A DNA stretch of 5,099 nt, taken from assembly GCA_019120475.1 (NCBI GenBank), contig DWVA01000279.1, positions 1 through 5,099 on the forward strand, in the 5' to 3' direction. A model generated the notes under the pieces. The model was not told the origin of the DNA. It did not search any database and saw nothing but the letters and a program-made list of their open reading frames with translations. The first letter of the stretch is position 1; the number at the start of each line of letters is the position of its first letter. A program made the translations under genes and the position numbers. Origin of the DNA: Candidatus Blautia intestinipullorum (GTDB lineage Bacteria > Bacillota > Clostridia > Lachnospirales > Lachnospiraceae). This document shows, piece by piece, positions 1-5,066 of this stretch.

Positions 1-37
1 AATGAGTGAAAGACTAAAATCTACTTTTACCTATTCA

Positions 38-60
38 AAGTGGAAATAAACTTTTCACTT
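38..60. repeat. Imperfect inverted repeat upstream of the operon promoter
   Basis: AAGTGGAAA (38-46) can pair with TTTTCACTT (52-60), giving nine pairs with one G-T wobble around the loop TAAAC. No T-tract follows on either strand, so it does not look like an intrinsic terminator. A related AGTGAAAG lies at 5-12, giving three copies of a loose RAGTGRAAR pattern (two direct, one inverted) within 60 bases. It could be an operator for the promoter at 101-129 or simply AT-rich sequence. Nothing in the window identifies a binding protein. Confidence 0.3.
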
Positions 61-100
61 CAGCCAAAAATGTCTTTGATCCTATAAAATAAAAATACAG

Positions 101-129
101 TTGCAAATCACATATCGCTGGGATATAAT
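101..129 (+). promoter_or_regulatory. Sigma-A type promoter of the polysaccharide phosphorelay operon
   Basis: A -35 box TTGCAA (101-106, four of six matches to TTGACA) is followed after exactly 17 bases by a perfect -10 box TATAAT (124-129). The expected transcription start is near 135-137, giving a leader of about 33 bases before the ATG at 169. It is the only well-spaced box pair seen upstream of the first gene, and no coding sequence precedes it in the window. It therefore probably drives all five genes, which are too tightly packed for obvious internal promoters. Confidence 0.75.
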
Positions 130-154
130 GCTAACAGTGCAATTATTCAACAAC

Positions 155-160
155 AAGGAG
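155..160 (+). promoter_or_regulatory. Ribosome binding site of the CpsB-like phosphatase gene
   Basis: AAGGAG at 155-160 lies eight bases before the ATG at 169. This is ideal spacing and fixes that start codon. Confidence 0.85.
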
Positions 161-168
161 TCAAAGAA

Positions 169-912
169 ATGCCAAAGAAAGGATTGTTTGATATACACTG
201 CCATATAGTCCCTTCTGTGGATGATGGATCTGACAGCAGAGAAGAAACCATGAAAATGCTCCGTATGGAATATACTCAGGGAGTAAGAAATATTATTGCA
301 ACTCCGCATTTCAGAAAAAGAATGTTTGAAACTCCTCTGGAAACAGTAAAAGAACAATTCCAGGTTCTCAGAGAATGCGCTTTTGAAATCAGCGATGAGT
401 TTAAAGTGTATCTGGGATGTGAATTCCATGCGAATATGGAAATGGTGGAGCTGTTGAAAACAGGGCAGGTAGTCTCTATGGCCGGTTCCCGGTATGTCTT
501 GACAGAATTTTCAGGAAGCGTGGAAGCGGCGTATATTAAAGAACGCCTGTATTCTCTGCTTTCACACGGATACCGTCCGATCATAGCCCATATTGAACGA
601 TATGAGAGTATGCGGAAAGACGTTTCCCTGGCAGAAGAAGTTGCCGATATGGGTGCTTTTATCCAGGTAAATGCAGATAGTATTCTGGGAAAGGAGGGGT
701 TTGGGACAAAAAGATACTGCAAAAAGCTTTTAAAGTCAGAGCTTGTTCATTTTGTCGGTTCCGACTGCCACGGAAGTGCGCGTCGCGTTTCGAGAATCGG
801 CGAAGCTTATGATTATATTGAAAAAAAATGGGGAAGTCCATATGCAGATCAGATATTTATAAAAAATCCGCAGAAAATTTTAGAAAATGCAAAATACAGG
901 AAGGAAAGATAA
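169..912 (+). CDS. cpsB: CpsB/CapC/YwqE-type tyrosine-protein phosphatase (PHP fold)
   Basis: Metal-dependent phosphotyrosine phosphatase of the PHP superfamily, expected in the cytoplasm, where it dephosphorylates the C-terminal tyrosines of the partner BY-kinase encoded third in this operon. The PHP metal-site motifs appear in order: IHCH near the N-terminus (H10, H12) with D18, ATPH (H47), GCEFH (E85), an AHIERY block (H141), QVNADS (N168) and GSDCH (D199, H201). At 247 residues it has the family's normal length and seems complete. Two usual signature positions differ: the common HPERY block reads HIERY here and SDAH reads SDCH, but all likely metal ligands are kept. The start is set by AAGGAG eight bases upstream. 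It is first in the operon, 1 base from the next gene. In Streptococcus the LCP gene usually comes first, whereas here it is last. The family call is firm; activity on the local kinase is inferred from context. Confidence 0.93.
   Translation: MPKKGLFDIHCHIVPSVDDGSDSREETMKMLRMEYTQGVRNIIATPHFRKRMFETPLETVKEQFQVLRECAFEISDEFKVYLGCEFHANMEMVELLKTGQVVSMAGSRYVLTEFSGSVEAAYIKERLYSLLSHGYRPIIAHIERYESMRKDVSLAEEVADMGAFIQVNADSILGKEGFGTKRYCKKLLKSELVHFVGSDCHGSARRVSRIGEAYDYIEKKWGSPYADQIFIKNPQKILENAKYRKER
890..903 (+). repeat. Direct repeat copy 1 (CAAAATACAGGAAG)
   Basis: This 14-base sequence is identical to 3148-3161. Here it encodes part of the phosphatase C-terminus and supplies the start of the adaptor gene's ribosome binding site. 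Extended by seven bases, the two copies still match at 19 of 21 positions. Confidence 0.8.
898..908 (+). promoter_or_regulatory. Ribosome binding site that selects the ATG at 914
   Basis: The purine run AGGAAGGAAAG (898-908) lies inside the last codons of the phosphatase gene, with AAGGA ending eight bases before the ATG at 914. The in-frame ATG at 887 has no comparable site, so 914 is preferred. That removes nine residues (MQNTGRKDK) from the longest possible reading frame. With the upstream stop at 910-912, translational coupling is likely. Confidence 0.75.
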
Positions 913-913
913 G

Positions 914-1660
914 ATGGAACACCAAAATATACAAGACGCTACGGATGATATTGAAATTGATTTAGTGGAGCTATTCCATATACTGCTGAATAAATGGTGG
1001 ATCATTATTCTGTCCGGGATTCTCGGCGGTCTGGTATTCATCGCAGTCACCGTTCTTTTTATTACTCCGCAGTATGTCTCCACAACAAAGATGTATGTGC
1101 TGAGCAAACAGGACAGCAACACGCTCACGCAGCAGGATATGCAGACCAGTTTGTCACTGACGAAGGACTACGCGGAGCTTATCAAGAGCCGTACGGTTAC
1201 AGAAGGAGTTATCACACAGCTCGGACTGGATATGACACATGAAGAGCTTCTTGACAAAATGACAGTGGATTCAGCGACAGATACACGAATCCTTTCTATC
1301 TCAGTTAAGGATGAGGATCCGTATGAAGCCTGTGAGATTGCTAATGCCATCCGTGACGTTGCCGCCAATCACATAAAAAATGTTATGGATATCAATGCGG
1401 TCAATGTGGTGGAGACGGCTAATATACCTGAAGAAAAAGCCAGCCCCAGCATCAGTAAAAACGGGATCATCGGAGGACTGTTGGGCGTATTCGTTTCTGT
1501 AGCTGTGATTTTGATCAGTTATATGATAAATGATACGATCAAGACACAGGAAGATGTAGAACGCTATCTTGGCTTAAGTATACTCGGAACGATTCCATTG
1601 ACAGAAACCGGTAAAAAAACCAGGAAAAAGAAACAGAAACGCGGCAGGGGGAGAAGATAA
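914..1660 (+). CDS. cpsC: CpsC/CapA/YveK-type Wzz-domain membrane adaptor of the BY-kinase
   Basis: Polysaccharide co-polymerase-like membrane protein that controls chain length and activates the separate BY-kinase in Gram-positive bacteria. From the ATG at 914 it has 248 residues, typical for the family. An acidic N-terminal segment (IEIDLVELFHILLNKWW, about 13-29) leads into a first membrane helix (about 30-50). An extracellular region follows (about 51-183), ending in the proline-containing motif ANIPEEKASPS (169-179) expected just before the second helix. That helix (about 184-205) is followed by a cytoplasmic tail with VERYLGLSILGTIP (215-228), the segment that contacts and activates the kinase in this family. 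The last 15 or so residues are strongly basic (KKTRKKKQKRGRGRR). The gene sits 1 base after the phosphatase and 2 bases before the kinase. The start at 914 is chosen over 887 by its ribosome binding site. Confidence 0.92.
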   Translation: MEHQNIQDATDDIEIDLVELFHILLNKWWIIILSGILGGLVFIAVTVLFITPQYVSTTKMYVLSKQDSNTLTQQDMQTSLSLTKDYAELIKSRTVTEGVITQLGLDMTHEELLDKMTVDSATDTRILSISVKDEDPYEACEIANAIRDVAANHIKNVMDINAVNVVETANIPEEKASPSISKNGIIGGLLGVFVSVAVILISYMINDTIKTQEDVERYLGLSILGTIPLTETGKKTRKKKQKRGRGRR

Positions 1661-1662
1661 TC

Positions 1663-2352
1663 ATGAAAGAAGTAAATATATATCGTCCGGAATTAGACTA
1701 TAGTGCAAACGAGTCATATAAGTCTCTTCGTACCAATCTTCTTTTTTGCGGAGAGGAAAAAAAGGTTATTGCAATTACAAGTTGTACGCCAAATGAAGGA
1801 AAAAGTACTGTTTCCCTGAATCTTGCCCTGTCTTTGGCCGATTCAGGCAAAAAGGTACTGTTTATTGACGCGGATCTTCGAAAATCTGTTCTTCTTGGAA
1901 GAACAGAGGTAGACGGGGAGATCAAGGGCTTGTCCCACCTTCTTTCTCACCAGGAAACGGTAGAAGATATTATTTACGCCACTAATTATCCAAGCTTTCA
2001 TATTATTTATGCCGGAACAATGCCTCCAAATCCTGCAGAGCTTCTTGGAGGAAAATATTTTAAACGGTTTCTGCAGGCGGTCCGGAAAGTATATGATTAC
2101 GTGATCATTGATACGCCTCCTCTCGGAAGCGTTATTGATGCGGCGGTTATCGCCGATGAATGCGATGGCTCTATCATTGTTCTGGAATCCGGCGTGATCA
2201 GCTATCGCTTTGCCCAGGAGGTAAAGGAGCAGCTCCAGAAATGTAATTGTCCGATTCTGGGCGTCATCTTGAACAAGGTAGATATGAGTAAGCAGGGATA
2301 TTACGGGAAATACTATGGAAAGTATTACGGAAAGGAAAAGAAAAAATCATAA
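1663..2352 (+). CDS. cpsD: CpsD/CapB/YwqD-type bacterial tyrosine kinase (BY-kinase)
   Basis: Cytoplasmic autophosphorylating tyrosine kinase of the Gram-positive type, active with the membrane adaptor encoded just upstream. All hallmarks are visible in 229 residues: an oligomerisation motif ESYKSLR (17-23, with Lys in place of the first Arg of ExxRxxR), Walker A CTPNEGKST (41-49, K47), Walker A' LFIDADLR (66-73, D69 and D71), the conserved AGTMPPNPAELL block (117-128) and Walker B YVIIDTPP (146-153, D150). The C-terminus carries six tyrosines in three YYGK units (213-224) followed by a lysine-rich end, the autophosphorylation cluster. The start is supported by AGGGGGAG (1646-1653) nine bases upstream, and the gene begins 2 bases after the adaptor's stop. 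The neighbouring phosphatase should reverse its phosphorylation. Single-chain MinD/ParA ATPases share the Walker motifs, but the tyrosine tail and the neighbours settle the call. Confidence 0.95.
   Translation: MKEVNIYRPELDYSANESYKSLRTNLLFCGEEKKVIAITSCTPNEGKSTVSLNLALSLADSGKKVLFIDADLRKSVLLGRTEVDGEIKGLSHLLSHQETVEDIIYATNYPSFHIIYAGTMPPNPAELLGGKYFKRFLQAVRKVYDYVIIDTPPLGSVIDAAVIADECDGSIIVLESGVISYRFAQEVKEQLQKCNCPILGVILNKVDMSKQGYYGKYYGKYYGKEKKKS
2299..2334 (+). repeat. Three 12-base tandem repeats encoding YYGK
   Basis: Three consecutive 12-base units each encode Tyr-Tyr-Gly-Lys (kinase residues 213-224). The units use different synonymous codons (TAT TAC GGG AAA, TAC TAT GGA AAG, TAT TAC GGA AAG). 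The protein repeat is therefore exact while the DNA repeat is imperfect, which suggests selection on the peptide rather than recent slippage. They supply the six phospho-acceptor tyrosines. Confidence 0.9.
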
Positions 2353-2355
2353 CAG

Positions 2356-2362
2356 TAAGGAG
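2356..2362 (+). promoter_or_regulatory. Ribosome binding site of the Ig-like protein gene
   Basis: TAAGGAG (2356-2362) lies in the 20-base gap after the kinase stop, ten bases before the ATG at 2373. Together with an immediately hydrophobic N-terminus it fixes the start. Confidence 0.8.
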
Positions 2363-2372
2363 CTATTGAATT

Positions 2373-3146
2373 ATGGCAAAAAAAATTATTGGGATTATGA
2401 TTTTTTTGTGCGTCATACTTGCCGGCGCGACTCTCTATATAGAAGGACAGGAGGATCACACGGGGCCGGAAATCATTGATGATGGGTCTGCGGATCTGAT
2501 CTATTCTCCGGACATGTCCGAGACAGAATTGCTGGAAGGTATAAGCGCGATAGATGACAAGGACGGAGATGTGTCCGATACTCTGACGGTGGAATCTGTA
2601 TACGAGATAGATGATTCTTCTGTTGTGGTTTCTTATGCCGCCAAAGACAATGACAATAATATTACAAAATATAAAAGGACTCTGAAAGCGGAGAATACAA
2701 AAGAAGACGAAGAGGATGAAGACTCCCCGGCTAAGGATGAAGGATCTTCTGAAGAAACATCTGAAAATACTGAGGATAAAGCTGAACAGAGCGGCGAGGA
2801 GACGGCGGAGACGGCTGCGTCTCCTACAGAGGCTCCAAAACAGGATGAAGCTGAAACTCTGAGACAGGAGCAGGAGGCCTTAGCAGATGCGATGCCATCT
2901 CAGAATCCCAGAATTTATCTTACGGAATATCTCGTAAAAATACCGGTAGGAAGTTCCTGGAATCCGTTGGATCATGTATCAGAAATCGAAGACGATCAGG
3001 ATGACATGTATGCTCTGTGGAGAAAAATCCAGGTTGTTGACAATGTGAATCCTTCTGCTGCAGGAACATATGAATGCACATATAATGTGGTTGATTCTCA
3101 GAATAATGATTCCAATCACGCAACGATAAAAGTAATTGTTGAATAG
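2373..3146 (+). CDS. Membrane-anchored extracellular protein with two Ig-like (DUF5011-like) modules
   Basis: Exact function unknown; it is a 257-residue exported protein in a polysaccharide phosphorelay operon. MAKK precedes a hydrophobic helix (about 5-23) that acts as signal anchor or signal peptide. No lipobox cysteine is present (the site reads LAGA). A first beta-rich module (about 30-107) has the pattern GPEI, then LLEGISAIDDKDGDVSDTL and VVVSYAAKDNDNN, typical of DUF5011/bacterial Ig-like repeats. A highly acidic, Ser/Thr/Glu-rich linker (about 108-175) follows. A second module (about 178-257) carries IPVGSSWNP, ending with the AAGTYECTYNVVDSQNN and IKVIVE strands usual for these folds. 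There is no LPxTG motif or C-terminal anchor. The gene lies 20 bases after the kinase and 22 bases before the LCP ATG, so it is co-transcribed with both. It may be an extracellular partner of the adaptor or LCP enzyme, or a cell-surface glycan-binding protein; both are inference. Confidence 0.8.
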   Translation: MAKKIIGIMIFLCVILAGATLYIEGQEDHTGPEIIDDGSADLIYSPDMSETELLEGISAIDDKDGDVSDTLTVESVYEIDDSSVVVSYAAKDNDNNITKYKRTLKAENTKEDEEDEDSPAKDEGSSEETSENTEDKAEQSGEETAETAASPTEAPKQDEAETLRQEQEALADAMPSQNPRIYLTEYLVKIPVGSSWNPLDHVSEIEDDQDDMYALWRKIQVVDNVNPSAAGTYECTYNVVDSQNNDSNHATIKVIVE

Positions 3147-3147
3147 T

Positions 3148-3161
3148 CAAAATACAGGAAG
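3148..3161 (+). repeat. Direct repeat copy 2 (CAAAATACAGGAAG)
   Basis: Second exact copy of the 14-base sequence at 890-903, lying between the Ig-like gene's stop and the LCP start and supplying the LCP ribosome binding site. The two copies flank the adaptor, kinase and Ig-like genes. Confidence 0.8.
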
Positions 3162-3164
3162 TGA
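3156..3164 (+). promoter_or_regulatory. Ribosome binding site that selects the ATG at 3169
   Basis: AGGAAGTGA (3156-3164) places AGGA nine bases before the ATG at 3169. The longer alternative begins at a TTG (3136) inside the preceding gene, lacks a good site, and would add 11 polar residues (MLNSQNTGSED) before the basic MRINRRRDR end. The 3169 start gives the normal positive-inside N-terminus for the first membrane helix. Confidence 0.75.
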
Positions 3165-3168
3165 AGAT

Positions 3169-4695
3169 ATGAGAATAAACAGACGAAGAGACAGACTGCC
3201 GGGAACCATTATTTCCCTTGTTCTGTTTTTGGCAATTCTGGCTTTTACAGTTTTGCTGTTATATACCAACCTTATACCAATGAAATATATTGGAATTATC
3301 TTTTTAGGGCTGCTTGTTCTGCTGCTGCTGATCCGCCTGCTTGTCTTAAAGATACGGAAAAAGGTCCGTTTCTGGATCGGAGCCGCACTTGGTCTGATTA
3401 TGCTTATCGTTTTGGGGGCAGTCAGTTTTTATATCTATAAGACAGTCTCCTCCCTTGATACGATTACAGGCGTAAATAAAGACACTGTGGAAGTCGGCGT
3501 TTTTGTAAGGCAGGATGATAATGCCCAGACAATGCAGGACGCCGCAGGATATTCTTTTGGCATTCTTTCGGAGCTGGACAGAAGTAATACGGATTCAGCC
3601 CTGGAACAGATCTACTATGAAACCGGAAGTGAAGCAGACACTGTAGAATATACAAGCCTTACGGAGATGGCGGATGCGCTTGTAAGGGAAAACTGTCAGG
3701 CTATTATTCTGAATAGTGGTTATCTGGATGTTCTTGCGCAAATGGACGGATATGACGCTTTTTCTTCACAGATCCGTCAGATCGCTGCGTACAAAATTGA
3801 ATCCGTGGTAGAAAGAAAAGAACCGGAGGTATCTGTTGATCCCCAGAACACGCAAACTTCGGAAAACAGCGGAAATGACGCCGCCGTAACGGACGAGGTA
3901 TATACTGTTTACATCAGCGGTATTGACACGCGGGGAGATATGACTGCTTCCAGCCTAAGTGACGTGAACATTCTTCTTACTATTAATACCAGGACGAAAC
4001 AGATTTTAATGGTATCCACCCCCAGAGATTATTATGTGCCTCTTTCTATTTCCAATGGAGCAAGGGATAAGCTGACTCACGCGGGAATTTACGGGGTGAA
4101 TGTCTGTATGGACACTCTGGAAATGCTGTACGGCATTGACATCAATTACTATTTCCGGCTGAACTTTGGCGGCTTTATTAAAATCATCGACGCTCTTGGA
4201 GGCATCACCATTAACTCCGATTATGATTTTGATTCCAAGAATGTGTCCGGATATCATTTCAATAAAGGGGAAAATTACGTAAACGGCGAACAGGCGCTGG
4301 CGTTCTGCCGGGAAAGATATTCGTTTTCTGAAGGAGACCGCCAGAGAGGACGGAATCAGATGGCTGTTATACAGGGAGTGGTAGATAAGATCACTTCTCC
4401 GGATCTTCTGAAAAATTATCTTTCGGTTATGGACAGCCTGGAAGGCTGCTTTGAGACAAATGTTCCTTATGATATCATTGCGTCTCTTGTGCGGGACCAG
4501 CTTGACGAAGGCGGAAGCTGGCAGGTGCTTTCTTACAGTGTAGACGGCACCGGAGATAATCAGAAGCCCTATTCCATGAGCCAGAATGCCTATGTTATGG
4601 TTCCTGACATGACGACTGTGGAAAAAGCGCAGGATCTGATGCAGAAGGTCCGGGAAGGCGTAATGCTTTCCGACGCGGATGTATCCCGCCAGTGA
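3169..4695 (+). CDS. LytR-CpsA-Psr (LCP) family glycopolymer transferase, three-TM CpsA type
   Basis: Membrane enzyme expected to transfer lipid-linked glycopolymers onto peptidoglycan outside the cell, as known for this family. From the ATG at 3169 it has 508 residues. A basic start is followed by three membrane helices (about 12-32, 39-60 and 69-90), the topology of streptococcal CpsA. An extracellular accessory region (about 100-215) and a polar linker (about 216-242) come next, then the LCP domain (about 245-415). Motifs there are YISGID, SDVN (D265), MVSTPRDYY (R286, D287), ARDKLTHAG (R299), DALGGI, and the ALAFCRERYSFSEGDRQRG stretch (R381, R383, D390, R391, R393) with N396-Q397. These acidic and arginine residues match the family's metal and pyrophosphate-binding set. 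A further 90-residue extension ends the protein. Older databases may call it a transcriptional regulator; the topology argues against that. It is last in the operon and probably attaches the polysaccharide controlled by the upstream kinase system. Confidence 0.93.
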   Translation: MRINRRRDRLPGTIISLVLFLAILAFTVLLLYTNLIPMKYIGIIFLGLLVLLLLIRLLVLKIRKKVRFWIGAALGLIMLIVLGAVSFYIYKTVSSLDTITGVNKDTVEVGVFVRQDDNAQTMQDAAGYSFGILSELDRSNTDSALEQIYYETGSEADTVEYTSLTEMADALVRENCQAIILNSGYLDVLAQMDGYDAFSSQIRQIAAYKIESVVERKEPEVSVDPQNTQTSENSGNDAAVTDEVYTVYISGIDTRGDMTASSLSDVNILLTINTRTKQILMVSTPRDYYVPLSISNGARDKLTHAGIYGVNVCMDTLEMLYGIDINYYFRLNFGGFIKIIDALGGITINSDYDFDSKNVSGYHFNKGENYVNGEQALAFCRERYSFSEGDRQRGRNQMAVIQGVVDKITSPDLLKNYLSVMDSLEGCFETNVPYDIIASLVRDQLDEGGSWQVLSYSVDGTGDNQKPYSMSQNAYVMVPDMTTVEKAQDLMQKVREGVMLSDADVSRQ

Positions 4696-4737
4696 CCTGA
4701 GGGTTTTCTGCCGCTTTAAGTTGTTAAAGCCCTCGGG
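4696..4737 (+). other. Long hairpin after the LCP gene, without a T-tract
   Basis: Starting at the base after the stop codon, CCTGAGGG (4696-4703) pairs with CCCTCGGG (4730-4737) over eight pairs, one of them G-T. An inner stem CTTTAA/TTAAAG (4714-4719 with 4724-4729) carries a GTTG loop. Ten unpaired bases (4704-4713) separate the stems on one side only. The sequence after it (AGAAAGCC) has no T-run, so it is not a standard intrinsic terminator on either strand. It may protect the operon mRNA 3' end, support factor-dependent termination, or slow read-through into the tyrS leader. Confidence 0.55.
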
Positions 4738-4745
4738 AGAAAGCC

Positions 4746-4774
4746 TTGACAAACGAAACAGCAGTTTGTATACT
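4746..4774 (+). promoter_or_regulatory. Sigma-A type promoter of the tyrS T-box transcript
   Basis: A perfect -35 box TTGACA (4746-4751), a 17-base spacer, and -10 box TATACT (4769-4774, five of six matches). The expected start is about A4781, which puts the first T-box helix about 20 bases into the transcript. The strong match means initiation should be efficient, leaving control to the riboswitch downstream. Confidence 0.88.
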
Positions 4775-4970
4775 TGAAAAAGTAAAGGAAACAGCAATGA
4801 AGGGAAAAAGTAGCTTAAAGGGAACACACAGAGAGCTGCCGGTGGGTGAGAGGCGCGTGGGAAATTTAGGTGAATACATCCCGGAGCTCCGCACTGAACA
4901 AAAGAAGTAGGCTGCGGCGGGCTGGCACTCGTTATCGTGCTCAATGAGGCAGAGGAGGATCCTCTGTGAA

Positions 4971-5007
4971 TTTAGGTGGTAACACGGGACCCGGTTCTCG
5001 TCCTAAA
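4971..5007 (+). promoter_or_regulatory. T-box antiterminator
   Basis: TTTAGG (4971-4976) pairs with CCTAAA (5002-5007). A seven-base bulge TGGTAAC (4977-4983) matches the T-box consensus UGGNACC except at its sixth base. ACGGGA (4984-4989) then pairs with TTCTCGT (4996-5001, one G-T pair and no unpaired base needed beyond A4989-T4996) around the loop CCCGGT. This structure uses the 5' arm of the terminator, so the two folds exclude each other. Uncharged tRNA-Tyr should stabilise it through the TGGT bulge. Confidence 0.88.
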
Positions 5008-5029
5008 CGGACAGGAACCGGGCTTTTTT
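4990..5029 (+). terminator. T-box intrinsic terminator
   Basis: CCCGGTTC (4990-4997) pairs with GAACCGGG (5015-5022). The helix continues through a T-G pair and a C-A mismatch into GTCC/GGAC (5000-5003 with 5009-5012) with a TAAAC loop, and is followed by a C and six T (5024-5029). It is the default fold when tRNA-Tyr is charged and stops transcription about 40 bases before tyrS. It would also stop any read-through from the polysaccharide operon. Confidence 0.95.
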
Positions 5030-5054
5030 GTAGAAAACTGTTTTAATAAAATGC

Positions 5055-5060
5055 AGGAGG
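5055..5060 (+). promoter_or_regulatory. Ribosome binding site of tyrS
   Basis: A perfect AGGAGG (5055-5060) sits six bases before the ATG at 5067, downstream of the T-box terminator. It is therefore transcribed only on read-through. Confidence 0.9.
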
Positions 5061-5066
5061 GAAGAA

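Larger units (their letters stand above)
4781..5029 (+). promoter_or_regulatory. T-box riboswitch leader of tyrS (tyrosine specifier TAC)
   Basis: Transcription-attenuating leader that senses uncharged tRNA-Tyr. Stem I can be drawn: GGGA (4802-4805) pairs with TCCC (4879-4882). A specifier loop lies above it, with the conserved AGTA strand (4809-4812) facing GAATACA (4872-4878). GCTTAAA (4813-4819) pairs with TTTAGGT (4865-4871) above the loop. Higher up are the AGAGAG bulge (4830-4835) and the GGTGGGTGAGA terminal loop (4841-4851) closed by GCC/GGC. The specifier codon is TAC (4875-4877), Tyr, followed by the usual purine. A short stem GCAC/GTGC (4925-4928 with 4937-4940) fits Stem III, and CAGAGGA/TCCTCTG (4950-4956 with 4960-4966) forms a hairpin before the T-box. 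The T-box TGGT (4977-4980) would pair with an ACCA 3' end, matching the A discriminator of bacterial tRNA-Tyr. The specifier and the downstream gene agree. Confidence 0.95.

Noticed and set aside
82..429. Minus-strand reading frame of 115 codons across the operon promoter
   Set aside because: It overlaps the phosphatase start and the promoter, and its Phe/Ser/His/Cys-rich translation looks like antisense of coding DNA.
276..722. Minus-strand reading frame of 148 codons
   Set aside because: Lies entirely opposite the phosphatase gene with all its PHP motifs and shows no domain features of its own.
887..913. Longer start of the adaptor gene at the ATG at 887
   Set aside because: No good ribosome binding site precedes it and it would overlap the phosphatase by 26 bases. 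The ATG at 914 has a strong site at 898-908.
3136..3168. Longer start of the LCP gene at a TTG codon at 3136
   Set aside because: It is a rare start inside the preceding gene without a suitable binding site; the ATG at 3169 has AGGAAG at the right distance and gives a normal basic N-terminus.
3169..4695. Transcriptional regulator (LytR-type) reading of the last operon gene
   Set aside because: The protein has three membrane helices and an extracellular LCP catalytic domain with arginine and aspartate motifs, and no DNA-binding domain is visible.
4696..4745. Intrinsic terminator of the polysaccharide operon
   Set aside because: The hairpin is strong but no T-run follows on either strand, so it is recorded only as a hairpin of unknown role.
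4006..4944. Long minus-strand reading frame (312 codons) opposite the LCP gene and the T-box leader
   Set aside because: It is antisense to a well-supported LCP domain and runs through a structured RNA leader. The translation is low-complexity, rich in Ser/Pro/Phe/His, with no recognisable motif, and it is best explained as a shadow of the coding strand.
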